Below are positions 9,051 to 19,772 of a stretch of DNA of 64,000 nucleotides, piece by piece. Every line of letters starts with the position of its first letter. Within the stretch, counting starts at the first letter, position 1. The stretch lies in NCBI RefSeq assembly GCF_023806085.1, contig NZ_JAMSLX010000014.1, positions 24,536-88,535 of the forward strand, read 5' to 3'. Below the pieces are notes generated by a model. That model worked only from the letters and a program-made list of their open reading frames with translations. It searched no databases and was not told the origin of the DNA. The DNA is from Hephaestia sp. MAHUQ-44. GTDB lineage: Bacteria; Pseudomonadota; Alphaproteobacteria; Sphingomonadales; Sphingomonadaceae. The translations under genes were made by a program, and so were the position numbers.

Positions 9051-10775
9051 TCAGGCGGCCCGCCGGTTGATCTGCTGGAGGACCTTGTCGCGCGGTCCGT
9101 CGCCCGCGACCTTGCCCTTGTCGATGATGATGACGCGATCGACCAGTTTGAGCAGCGACGGGCGATGCGTGATGAGCAGCATGGTCTTCCCCTGCAACTC
9201 GCCCTGCAACCGATCGATCAGTTGCGATTCGCTCATCTGGTCCATCGCGCTGGTCGGCTCGTCGAACACCAGGATCGGCGGCCCGCCGGCAAGCGCGCGC
9301 GCAATCGCGATCGACTGGCGCTGGCCGCCCGACAGGCCGTCGCCGCGATCGGCGAGCTTGAGATCGTAGCCGTTGGCGAGCTGCCCCATGAAGTGGTGCG
9401 TGCCCGAAAGATGCGACGCCCGCAGCATCTCGGCATCGTCGATCCCGGGGCGTTCGAGCGCGATATTTTCCCGCACCGACCCCGACAGCAGCACGCTGTC
9501 CTGCATCGCGACCCCCATATGCCGGCGCATCGCGGCGGGATCGAACTGGCGGATGTCGGTGCCGTCGATCATCACCAGCCCTTCCTGGGCGGTGTAGAGC
9601 CCGAGAATCAGCCGCGCGATCGTCGACTTGCCCGAGCCGACGCGTCCGATGAGCGCAACGCGCTCGCCCGGCGCGATCGAGAAACTGATGCCGTCGAGCG
9701 CCTTCTCCGCCGCATCGGGATAACGGAACTCGACATTGCGCAGGTCGATCCGGCCCTCGAACCGTGCGGGCTGGAGCGCTTCGCCCTGCGGCCCTTCGGA
9801 GGGCTGCTCCATCATCCCGTTGATCTGGCGATACGCGGTGCGCGCCTGCGTCATCCGCGCCAGCAACTGCGCGATCGACGCGAGCGGTGCCACCGCGCGG
9901 CCCGACAGGATCGAACAGGCGACCAGGCCGCCGGTCGTCAGTTCGCGATCGTTGATCAGGAACACCCCGGCGACAATCACCCCGGCGTAGCTGATCGAAT
10001 TGGCGCTGGTCGATACCGTGATCGCAATCGTCGAGACGAGGCGCTGGCGCAGCGAGCTATCCGAATGCGCGCTGATCGCGCGGCGCCAGCGATTGCCGAG
10101 CAAGCCGCCCGCGCCGCTCGTCTTGACCGTCTCGAGCGCGCCGATCGCCTCGACGAGCACGGTCTGCTTGAGCAGCCCCTCGTTCATCGCCCGCGCCGCC
10201 AGCCGGTCCATCGCCGGCTGGGTGGCCCAGGCGGTGAGGATCACGATCGGCACCAGCACCAGCGGCACCAGCACCAGCTTGCCGCCGATGGCCGCGATAA
10301 AGGCGAGCGTCACGAAAATGAACGGCACGTCGACGATCGCCGACATCGTCGCACTCGCGAAGAAATCGCGCAGCGTCTCGAGTTCACGCATCAACCCGGC
10401 GAGCGCGCCCACCGAACCCCGCTTCATATCGAGCCGGATCGCCATCAGCCGCTCGAACACCGATGCGCCGACATCATGGTCGATGTCCGCGCCGGCCATG
10501 TCGACGAAATAGGAGCGCAGGATACGCAGCACGAAATCGAACACGATCACGACGACGAAGCCGATCGAGAGCGCCGCCAGCGACGTCATCGCATGATTGG
10601 GGATAACGCGATCGTAGACCGTCATCGAAAACAGCGAGGTGACGAGCCCGAAGATATTGATCAGCGCAGCGGCGGCCGCCACCTTGAGGTAGGTGCGCTT
10701 GTTGCGCAGCATCGGCGCGGTGAGCCAGCGGGCAAAGCGCGGCTTTCGCTCCTCGGCGATACTGTGGTCGGTCAT
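9051..10775 (-). CDS. Type I secretion ABC exporter, short form, system 2
   Basis: 574 residues, about 125 shorter than the system 1 exporter because it lacks the N-terminal C39-like domain. Membrane helices span about 30-310. The ATPase domain contains Walker A GRVGSGKST, signature LSGGQRQSIAIARAL and Walker B PILVFDEPTSAMD. The membrane part (NIFGLVTSLFSMTVYDRVIP) is clearly homologous to the other exporter. It drives export together with the HlyD protein immediately downstream and the TolC protein overlapping upstream (ATGA). Loss of the N-terminal domain suggests different substrate recognition from system 1 (inference). Confidence 0.9.
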   Translation of the reverse strand: MTDHSIAEERKPRFARWLTAPMLRNKRTYLKVAAAAALINIFGLVTSLFSMTVYDRVIPNHAMTSLAALSIGFVVVIVFDFVLRILRSYFVDMAGADIDHDVGASVFERLMAIRLDMKRGSVGALAGLMRELETLRDFFASATMSAIVDVPFIFVTLAFIAAIGGKLVLVPLVLVPIVILTAWATQPAMDRLAARAMNEGLLKQTVLVEAIGALETVKTSGAGGLLGNRWRRAISAHSDSSLRQRLVSTIAITVSTSANSISYAGVIVAGVFLINDRELTTGGLVACSILSGRAVAPLASIAQLLARMTQARTAYRQINGMMEQPSEGPQGEALQPARFEGRIDLRNVEFRYPDAAEKALDGISFSIAPGERVALIGRVGSGKSTIARLILGLYTAQEGLVMIDGTDIRQFDPAAMRRHMGVAMQDSVLLSGSVRENIALERPGIDDAEMLRASHLSGTHHFMGQLANGYDLKLADRGDGLSGGQRQSIAIARALAGGPPILVFDEPTSAMDQMSESQLIDRLQGELQGKTMLLITHRPSLLKLVDRVIIIDKGKVAGDGPRDKVLQQINRRAA

Positions 10776-12346
10776 TGCATCCCCCCAGCCGCCTCGGCGA
10801 TGTCGAGCGTGTCGAGCAATCCGCCGGTGCGCGCCAATAATACATAGCGTGCCGTATCGAGTTGAGTCACGGCCACGATGTACTGGCCCGCGACCTGAAA
10901 ATAATTATTCTCGGACTGGAGCACATCGAACAATGTTCCGCGCGAGACACGAAAGCGTTCGGCAAGGACGTCGCGCGAGCGCCGGCTCGAGATATAATTG
11001 GCGCGCAGTGCAGCAACTTCCTGCTGGAGCGCATCGACATCGGACCAGGCGATCGCGGCATCGCGCACCGCCTTTTCGCGCGTGCCATCATATTGCGCCT
11101 GCGCGACACGCTCGCGCGCCGCGGCCTGATTGGCGCGCTGGACGCCCCCGCCCCCGATCCGCATCGTCAGCGCGATATTGGCGCGGACGTCGTAATCGCG
11201 ATCGGTCTCGATCAGGCCGTAGCGGCCGGCGTTGATCCCGCCCACAACCTTGGGAAGCTGATCCGCGCGCGCCGCCTTGGCATCGTAGCGCGCGGCTTCG
11301 GCAAGCTTCTTCTGCACCAGCACCGCCGGAATTCTGATCGCCTGCGCCTTGGCGGCGTCGAGCGTCAGCGTGGGCGCATCGAGGATCGGTGCGCGGCCCA
11401 ACGCCTCGGGCGCCGGCTGCCCGGTCAGTTGCTCGAAGCGCGCGCGCGCATTGGCAAGCGAACGGCGATAATGCGCGAGCTGGCTGTTCGCCGAGGCGAT
11501 ATAGCTCTCGACCTGCGCGACATCGCCCGGCGCCGAGGCTCCCTGCGCGACGCGCTCGTCGATCTGTTCGCGCAGCACGCCCTGCGCGTCGACGAAGCCT
11601 TCGCCAAGCTGCACCAACGCGCCATAGCCGAACACGTCGTACCACGCGCTGATCGCCTCGATCGCGACCTGCGACGCCGAATCGTCGATATTCTCGGTGG
11701 CGGCATCGAGCCGGCGATGCGCCGCCTTGATCCGGTTTTCGACCGCGCCGAAATCCCACAACGATTGCTGGACGTTGAGCTGCAAATCGGTGCGATGGTC
11801 GGGCCGCGAGCGTTCGATCACATTGCCCGGATCGTTCGAGAAGTCGCGCGAGAGCGTCTGAAAATTGGTGAGGGCGAGGTCGGCCACCGGAAACCGGTTC
11901 CAGCTTGCTTCGGCCCGCGCGGCGCGCGCCTGATACCGCTGGGCGAGCGCGGAATCGAGCTCGGGATTACGCCGCACGGCATCGGCGATTGCTGCGCGGA
12001 AAAAATCGGGCGCGACCGACGATTGCGCGAGCCGCAGGATCGGATCCTCGTCGGGATCGATCGCCATCGGCTGCTGGGTCGGCGCGGGCAATGCCTGCGG
12101 GAAGGGTATGGGGGTCTGCTGCGGCACCGTCTGGATGATCGGTGGTACACCTGGCACAACTCCGTCCGGGCCGACCTGTGTCGCCTGCCCGGCTATCTCA
12201 CCATCAGAGAAAGTGGTGGGTGCGGTAATCGCAACGGTGCTGACACTCAACACCAGCGCGCCTGCCCCCAGCCGGCAAATCGTGCCCACACGCAAACTCA
12301 GGATACCCCAGAAACCCGAGCACCCGCCTCTACAGGCTCGTCGCAT
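10772..12346 (-). CDS. TolC-family outer-membrane channel, system 2
   Basis: 524 residues from the ATG at 12346; a TTG lies one codon upstream. The N-terminus carries a long signal-like sequence (GTICRLGAGALVLSVSTVAI) and a Pro/Gln-rich spacer before the channel domain begins near residue 90 (FFRAAIADAVRRNPELDSAL). Helical hairpins follow, with the C-terminal motif SRGTLFDVLQSENNYFQVAGQ typical of type I secretion channels. It is the first gene of the six-gene operon, so the promoter should lie in the divergent region 12347-12557 shared with the NAD synthetase gene. Confidence 0.88.
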   Translation of the reverse strand: MRRACRGGCSGFWGILSLRVGTICRLGAGALVLSVSTVAITAPTTFSDGEIAGQATQVGPDGVVPGVPPIIQTVPQQTPIPFPQALPAPTQQPMAIDPDEDPILRLAQSSVAPDFFRAAIADAVRRNPELDSALAQRYQARAARAEASWNRFPVADLALTNFQTLSRDFSNDPGNVIERSRPDHRTDLQLNVQQSLWDFGAVENRIKAAHRRLDAATENIDDSASQVAIEAISAWYDVFGYGALVQLGEGFVDAQGVLREQIDERVAQGASAPGDVAQVESYIASANSQLAHYRRSLANARARFEQLTGQPAPEALGRAPILDAPTLTLDAAKAQAIRIPAVLVQKKLAEAARYDAKAARADQLPKVVGGINAGRYGLIETDRDYDVRANIALTMRIGGGGVQRANQAAARERVAQAQYDGTREKAVRDAAIAWSDVDALQQEVAALRANYISSRRSRDVLAERFRVSRGTLFDVLQSENNYFQVAGQYIVAVTQLDTARYVLLARTGGLLDTLDIAEAAGGMQ

Positions 12347-12557
12347 CAACGCAACGTGAATCTTCCATTAAGGCGGCGCAAAGCGATTGGGGATACAGGC
12401 GAAATGCCAGCAGCCGCGCGCCCGCCGTCGCGAGACCATTATCCCGAACGACGCCGAACTCCGCGGGTTCCTCTGCAAACCTCGACCGGGATTGCCAATG
12501 CCGATGGTGCACCGGCAAGCGTGGCGCTTCGTCGCAAAGCACGGTAAGCGAGGCGCC

Positions 12558-14627
<2,070 letters not shown>

Positions 14628-14701
14628 TCGCGGCCACGCAGCATTCTTGACGCGTCCGGCAATTCGCGCGCAACATCGCCGCCGATTTCAAAGGGGTTCG
14701 C

Positions 14702-16075
14702 ATGATGTTGGCACGTTCCACGCTGTTCGCCGCGCTCGCGCTCGCGTCGTCCACCGCGCTCGCCCCCGCCGCGTTCGCGCAGGACAATTGGACCGTGCAG
14801 GAGCGCTGGGTGCGCGCACACGAGGCGTTCCTTGCCAGCGAGACGCTTCAGGGCCGCGGCAGCGCGACGCGCGACGAGGCGATCGCCGCTGCCTATGTCG
14901 CCTCGCAATTCGAAGGCTATGGGCTCAGCCACGCGCCGGGGATGGACAGCTATTTCCAGAAGGCGACGATCGTCCGGCCCCACGCAACCGGCCCGGCGCA
15001 ATTGTCGATCAACGGCAAGGCGATCGCGACGGCGCCGACGGTGCTCAGTGCACCGGGCACCCATGTCGCGGGCAAGATGGCGGTCGCCAAATCGGCCGAT
15101 CCCACCGCGCTTCCCCAGGCCGATGTCGTGCTGGTCGGCGCCGCCGATGCCGAACCGATGGCGCTCTACCGCGCGGCGATGCAAAACAAGGTCAAGCTGC
15201 TGATCTTGCGCGAGAGCGAGGCGAGCCGCGACCTCTATTCCAAAATGGGTGGCGCACCGCGCCTGCCCGCCTATCTCGAAGGCGAGGCGCCGCGCGCCCG
15301 TACCGCGATCGCGACCCTGCCCGGCACCGCCTTCGATGCGCTCGCGAAGCAGCGCAGCGCAACCGTCGAGCTCAGCCTGCCCTCGAAAGAGGACAAGGCC
15401 ATCACCACCAACGCGATCGGCTATCTCGTGGGCAGCGATCCCGGCGCGGGCACTTTGCTGTTCACCGCGCATCTCGATCATCTCGGCGTCCAGCCCGACG
15501 GCACGGTGATGTACGGCGCCAATGACGACGCGTCGGGCACCACCGCGGTGCTCGAAATCGCGCGCGCGCTCGCGTCGGGCAAACAGCCGAAGCGCAGCAT
15601 CCTGTTCGTGTGCTACGGCAGCGAAGAGATCGGGCTCTACGGCTCCAAATATTTCGCCGAGCACCCGCCGGTCCCGCTCGATCAGATCATCGCCAATATC
15701 GAATTCGAGATGATCGGCGCGCAGGACCCCAAGCTGCCCAAGGACACGCTGATGATGACGGGCTATGAACGCTCGAACCTCGGCGAGACGATCAAGGCGC
15801 ATGGTGGGCTGGTGGCGGCCGATCCCTATCCCGAGCAGAACTTCTTCCAGCGCTCGGACAATTACTCGCTCGCGCTCAAGGGCATCGTTGCCCACACTTT
15901 CTCGGGCTGGGCGGTGACGCCGACCTATCACGATAGGAGCGATACGTTCGAGAATATCGACTTCGATTTCATGACCAAGGCGATCCAGTCCTTGATCGAA
16001 CCGATGCGCTGGCTCGCCGACGGCGATTTCAAGCCCGAATGGAAGCCCGGCGGGCAGCCGAAAGCGGGGGAATAA
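14702..16075 (+). CDS. Secreted M28-family zinc metallopeptidase
   Basis: 457 residues, with AAGGGG before the ATG and a clear Sec signal peptide (LFAALALASSTALAPAAFA-QD). It is a periplasmic or secreted aminopeptidase-type hydrolase. Zinc ligands and catalytic residues are visible in TAHLDHLGVQPDG (His), YGANDDASGT (bridging Asp) and CYGSEEIGLYGS (Glu-Glu), with later ligands around EFEMIGAQDP and HTFSGWAVTPTYHD. A PA-domain-like insertion occupies roughly 100-230. The substrate cannot be told from sequence. It is 74 bp downstream of nadE and may be monocistronic. Confidence 0.88.
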   Translation: MMLARSTLFAALALASSTALAPAAFAQDNWTVQERWVRAHEAFLASETLQGRGSATRDEAIAAAYVASQFEGYGLSHAPGMDSYFQKATIVRPHATGPAQLSINGKAIATAPTVLSAPGTHVAGKMAVAKSADPTALPQADVVLVGAADAEPMALYRAAMQNKVKLLILRESEASRDLYSKMGGAPRLPAYLEGEAPRARTAIATLPGTAFDALAKQRSATVELSLPSKEDKAITTNAIGYLVGSDPGAGTLLFTAHLDHLGVQPDGTVMYGANDDASGTTAVLEIARALASGKQPKRSILFVCYGSEEIGLYGSKYFAEHPPVPLDQIIANIEFEMIGAQDPKLPKDTLMMTGYERSNLGETIKAHGGLVAADPYPEQNFFQRSDNYSLALKGIVAHTFSGWAVTPTYHDRSDTFENIDFDFMTKAIQSLIEPMRWLADGDFKPEWKPGGQPKAGE

Positions 16076-16130
16076 TCCCTACCCCCTCATCGTCATGCCT
16101 GCCGGAGCTGTTCCGGGGGTGACGGCGCCC

Positions 16131-16664
16131 TCAGGGCACCTGCTGCTTCTCCAGCTTGCGCGCGAGCGTGCGGCGGTGCATCCCCAGCCGCCGCGCGGTC
16201 TCCGAGATGTTGAAATCGGTCTCGACCAGCACCTCGTGAATCCGCTCCCATTCGAGCGTCTTGATCGAGGTGGTACGCGACGCGAGCGGTGCGCCGGCAT
16301 CACCCTCCGCCTTGGCGAACGCCTGTTCGATATCGTCGGTGTTCGACGGCTTGACCAGATAATGCGAGGCGCCCAGCTTGATCGCCTCAACCGCGGTGGC
16401 AATGCTCGCATAGCCCGTCAGCACCACGATCCGCATCGCCCGCGAATGCGCGTGCAACCGCTCGACGCACGGCAGCCCCGAACGCGTGCCGAGCTTGAGA
16501 TCGACCACCGCATAGCCCGGCGTCGCGCGCGCGAGGATCGCCTCCATCGCCTGCGCATCGGCGGCATGATCGACGCGATAGCCGCGCCGCTGGAACGACC
16601 GCGTCAGCGCGCGGGCGAAATCCATATCGTCCTCGACGATCAGCAGATGGCGTTCATCGGACAT
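16131..16664 (-). CDS. regA: RegA/PrrA/ActR-type redox response regulator
   Basis: 177 residues from the ATG at 16664 (MSDERHLLIVEDDMDFARAL). A longer frame to 16748 runs into the kinase gene. The receiver domain has acidic pocket EDD, phospho-acceptor Asp in YAVVDLKLG and Lys in HYLVKPS. A short linker leads to a Fis-type helix-turn-helix ISETARRLGMHRRTLARKL, nearly the invariant RegA signature. In alphaproteobacteria RegA controls respiration and carbon and energy genes in response to redox state. It overlaps the kinase gene by 11 bp at the end of the cyo operon. Confidence 0.92.
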   Translation of the reverse strand: MSDERHLLIVEDDMDFARALTRSFQRRGYRVDHAADAQAMEAILARATPGYAVVDLKLGTRSGLPCVERLHAHSRAMRIVVLTGYASIATAVEAIKLGASHYLVKPSNTDDIEQAFAKAEGDAGAPLASRTTSIKTLEWERIHEVLVETDFNISETARRLGMHRRTLARKLEKQQVP

Positions 16665-17973
16665 CCTCGGCCTCCTTGGCGAGTTCGATCGCGGCAATCG
16701 GCAGATCGAGCCTGACCACCGCGCCGCCGCGTGCGCGATTATGCGCACTCACCCGGCCACCAAGCTTACGCATCACGTTGGTGACAAGAAACAGCCCCAG
16801 CCCGCCGCCGGGGCGCCCCTTGGTCGAATGGTACGGCCGCCCGATATTGGCAAGCATCTCGGGCGTAAAGCCCGGTCCTTCGTCGAGTATCTCGAACGCG
16901 AGCCGGCTGTCGTCGCGCTCGACCGCGAGCACGATCGCCTTGCGCGACGCATCGCGCGCATTGTCGAGCACGTTCCAGATCACCTGTTTGAGCGCGGCAT
17001 CGGACACGATCCGCAGATCGGCCTGCACAACCGCCTGATCGCGCAGCAGCAGCGGGCGCCCCACATTCTGCGCGCGCCATTCGTCGGCCAGCTCGCCAAC
17101 GAACGCCGACAGCGTCGTCACCTTGGGGTTTTCGCCACGCGCCTCGCCCGCCGAAGTCAGGATGCCAGTCAGGATCGTCTTGCAGCGCGCGAGCGCACCC
17201 TGCATCTCGCGCAGATCCTCCGCGCGCTCGGCGTCGGCGAAATCGGCCATCTTCGCCCAATCGTTGAGCACCACCGACACCAGGGCGAGCGGCGTGCCGA
17301 GTTCATGTGCCGCCCCCGACGCGAGCAGCCCCATCCGCACGATATGATCCTCCTCCGCCGCCTGCTGGCGCATTGCCGCGAGCCGCGCATCGCGCGCGCG
17401 CAGATTGGCGTTGATCCGCGTCACGAAGAACACCAGCAGCACCGCGACCAGCACGAAACTGACGAGCGCACCGAGAATGTAGAGATCGATCCGCCCGATG
17501 CGAAAATATTCGGGCACGACCAGCGGGTGATAGGTCACCACCAGCAACACGAAACACCCGGCCGTCGCCGCCACCAGCACCCAGGCCGAGCGCGTATCGA
17601 GCAGGATCGCGCCCAGCACGACCTGGAGCAGGAACAGCGAGACGAAGGGATTGGTCGCGCCCCCGCTCAGATAGAGCAGCCCGGTCAGCGCGGCCATGTC
17701 GAGCAGCAGCCCGCCCAGCACCTCGGCATTGCGGATCGCCCCGGCACGCGCAAGCCGCGCGGTGCTGACGAGGTTGAGCGCCACCAACCCGCCAATGATC
17801 GCCACCATCGGCACCACCGGCACCACGACCTTCATGCCCAGCGTCACGATCAGGATCGTCGCGAGCTGGCCCGATACGGCGATCCAGCGCAGCATGATGA
17901 GCTGGCGGAAATTCTCGCGCCCTGCCCGATGCGGGGGACGCCCCACCGGGCCGGTCGCGCTCGTCACTGTCAT
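16654..17973 (-). CDS. regB: RegB/PrrB/ActS-type redox sensor histidine kinase
   Basis: 439 residues from the ATG at 17973, which overlaps the surf1 stop by 1 nt (TGATG) and has GGGGA upstream; an ATG at 17997 is possible but lacks a ribosome site. Six membrane helices lie in residues about 25-180. Between two of them sits GGATNPF, the ubiquinone-binding GGXXNPF hallmark of RegB. The H-box is SGAAHELGTPLALVSVVL. A Cys in GALARCKTIL is at the place of the redox-active Cys of RegB. The ATPase domain has DEGPGFTPEML and GGGLGLFL. It phosphorylates RegA, encoded directly downstream. Confidence 0.92.
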   Translation of the reverse strand: MTVTSATGPVGRPPHRAGRENFRQLIMLRWIAVSGQLATILIVTLGMKVVVPVVPMVAIIGGLVALNLVSTARLARAGAIRNAEVLGGLLLDMAALTGLLYLSGGATNPFVSLFLLQVVLGAILLDTRSAWVLVAATAGCFVLLVVTYHPLVVPEYFRIGRIDLYILGALVSFVLVAVLLVFFVTRINANLRARDARLAAMRQQAAEEDHIVRMGLLASGAAHELGTPLALVSVVLNDWAKMADFADAERAEDLREMQGALARCKTILTGILTSAGEARGENPKVTTLSAFVGELADEWRAQNVGRPLLLRDQAVVQADLRIVSDAALKQVIWNVLDNARDASRKAIVLAVERDDSRLAFEILDEGPGFTPEMLANIGRPYHSTKGRPGGGLGLFLVTNVMRKLGGRVSAHNRARGGAVVRLDLPIAAIELAKEAEDVR

Positions 17974-18755
17974 CACCGTCCCCGCCGCAATCGCCATTCG
18001 GATCGGAACAGGATGAACGCTCCACCCACACTCAGCAAGCCAAGCGCGAACCAGGTGAGCGCATAGATCAGGTGCGCGTTGCGGAAATGGACGACGGTCA
18101 GCCCGCCAACGGGAACCGCCGTCGGATCGGCCGCGCGATCGACATCGATGAAATAGGGCGCGACCGTACCCAATCGCTGCGCCTGCGCGATCGCGGCCAC
18201 GTCACGCGAATACCAGCGATCGCCGGCGGGATCGTTGCGGCGCAGGAACGCACCGCCCGGTTCGGACATGCGCAGCAGACCGGTGACGCGGTGGATGCCC
18301 GCAGGCGGCGCGAGCAGCGTGGGGTTCTCCGCCTGCGCCTGGCTGACGAAACCGCGATTGACGAGCAGTGTAAAACCCCGCGTCGCGAACGGGCTCAGCA
18401 CCCAGAAGCCCGGCCCGCGTTCGGTGTTCGCGAGCACCAACGTGGCGCCGGGGCGATACTGCCCTTCAACCGCGACATGGCGATACGCCGCGCTTTGATC
18501 GGTAACCGATCCCCATTGCGCGGGCCCCGGCGCGGCCACCGGCGGCGCGTGAACGCGCGCCTCGACCCGCGCGATCAGATCGAGCTTCCAGTGCAAACGC
18601 TCGACCTGCCATATGCCAAGCGCAACGAACCCGGCGATCAGCGTAGCGAAACCCGCCGCCAGCAACGCCAGCACGACCGGCGATCGCGGGCCGCGCGCGG
18701 CGCGGTCGCGCGGGGGAGACGGCGGCGCCCGATCGGGGCGGCCGCCCCTGCTCAC
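17973..18755 (-). CDS. SURF1-family oxidase assembly factor
   Basis: 260 residues from a GTG at 18755 that overlaps the cyoD stop (GTGA). Two membrane helices flank a periplasmic domain, the SURF1 layout: N-terminal VVLALLAAGFATLIAGFVALGIWQVERLHWK with the conserved GxWQxxRxxWK core, and C-terminal LIYALTWFALGLLSVGGAFIL. SURF1 helps insert heme into terminal oxidase subunit I. In Paracoccus a separate Surf1q variant serves the quinol oxidase; position inside a cyo operon suggests this is the quinol-oxidase form. Confidence 0.88.
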   Translation of the reverse strand: MSRGGRPDRAPPSPPRDRAARGPRSPVVLALLAAGFATLIAGFVALGIWQVERLHWKLDLIARVEARVHAPPVAAPGPAQWGSVTDQSAAYRHVAVEGQYRPGATLVLANTERGPGFWVLSPFATRGFTLLVNRGFVSQAQAENPTLLAPPAGIHRVTGLLRMSEPGGAFLRRNDPAGDRWYSRDVAAIAQAQRLGTVAPYFIDVDRAADPTAVPVGGLTVVHFRNAHLIYALTWFALGLLSVGGAFILFRSEWRLRRGR

Positions 18756-19138
18756 GGCAAGGCGCTCGCGGCTTCGGCGGTCATCGGCATCATGTTGATG
18801 TTCAGATGATGCATCACCCAGATCGACCCCGCCAGCGCGATGACAACGAGCACGATCGTGAAGATCAGCGCCAGCATCGTCCAGCCGCCTTCCGATCTGG
18901 TGTTCATGTGGAGGAAGTAGACCATGTGGACGATGATCTGGACGAAGGCGAAGGCAAGGATGACCAGCGCCGCGACGGCGCGATCGGCAATCGCCCCCGT
19001 CATCACGATCCAGAACGGGATCGCCGTCAGCACCACCGACAGGCCGAAACCGGTCAGGTAACTGCGCAAACTGCCCTGCGCGGCGCCGCCATGTTCGTCA
19101 TAGGCCGCCTTGCGGGCGGGGGCGGTGTCGGTGCGCAT
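18752..19138 (-). CDS. cyoD: Cytochrome bo3 ubiquinol oxidase subunit IV
   Basis: 128 residues from the ATG at 19138, which overlaps the cyoC stop by 1 nt. Three membrane helices are visible (LTGFGLSVVLTAIPFWIVMTG; AALVILAFAFVQIIVHMVYFLHM; MLALIFTIVLVVIALAGSIWVM). The central FVQIIVHMVYFLHMN is typical of CyoD. It is a small assembly or stability subunit of the quinol oxidase. Confidence 0.92.
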   Translation of the reverse strand: MRTDTAPARKAAYDEHGGAAQGSLRSYLTGFGLSVVLTAIPFWIVMTGAIADRAVAALVILAFAFVQIIVHMVYFLHMNTRSEGGWTMLALIFTIVLVVIALAGSIWVMHHLNINMMPMTAEAASALP

Positions 19139-19767
19139 CACAGCACTCCCATCAGATAAACGAAGGTGAAGACGCCGATCCAGACCACATCGAGGAAATG
19201 CCAGAACATCGACAGGCACAAGACGCGGCGCCGGTTGGCAGGCATCAGCCCGTGGCGCGCGATCTGGATCATCAATGTCACCATCCAGATGATCCCGAAG
19301 GTGACGTGCAGCCCGTGGGTGCCGACCAGCGTGAAGAATGCCGACAGGAAGCCGCTGGTCGACGGCCCCGCGCCGATCGAGATCAGATGCGCGAATTCGT
19401 AAAGTTCGATCCCCAGAAACGCGAGCCCGAACAGCCCCGTCACCGCGAGCCAGCCCTGCGTCGCACCCTGCCGCCCCTTCTCCATCGCGAGCACCGCGAA
19501 GCCATAGGTAATCGACGAGAACAACAGCATCGCGGTGTTGAGCGCGATCAGTGGCAACTCGAACAATTCGCGCGGCCCCGGCCCACCGGCAAAACTGGTG
19601 CCGAGCACAGCATAGGTCGCGAACAGGACGGCAAAGATGAAGCAATCGCTCATCAGATACAGCCAGAAGCCGAGCAGCGTGCTGCCGCCTTCGGCACTAT
19701 GTTCCTCGTCGCGAACGTAGAATTCGGGAACGTCCGCGCTCGGTGCAGAGATCGCCTGGGTGGTCAT
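19138..19767 (-). CDS. cyoC: Cytochrome bo3 ubiquinol oxidase subunit III
   Basis: 209 residues from the ATG at 19767 ([17 protein letters not shown]), 5 bp after the cyoB stop. It has five membrane helices as expected for CyoC. Family sequence includes [40 protein letters not shown] and the C-terminal [20 protein letters not shown]. It is a non-catalytic core subunit that stabilises subunit I. Confidence 0.93.
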   Translation of the reverse strand: MTTQAISAPSADVPEFYVRDEEHSAEGGSTLLGFWLYLMSDCFIFAVLFATYAVLGTSFAGGPGPRELFELPLIALNTAMLLFSSITYGFAVLAMEKGRQGATQGWLAVTGLFGLAFLGIELYEFAHLISIGAGPSTSGFLSAFFTLVGTHGLHVTFGIIWMVTLMIQIARHGLMPANRRRVLCLSMFWHFLDVVWIGVFTFVYLMGVL

Positions 19768-19772
19768 ACGGA

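Noticed and set aside
6930..10847. A 1305-codon open frame on the plus strand opposite the secretion genes
   Set aside because: It is antisense to three intact, motif-confirmed genes, is Arg/Asp/His-rich without any domain, and is a product of high GC3 on the opposite strand.
12387..12557. N-terminal extension of the NAD synthetase
   Set aside because: The extension is Arg/Pro-rich, has no family similarity, and a supported ATG lies at 12558.
16102..16116. Short hairpin CCGGA-TCCGG between the M28 peptidase gene and regA as a terminator
   Set aside because: Arms are only 5 bp and no T-run follows; too weak to list as a feature.
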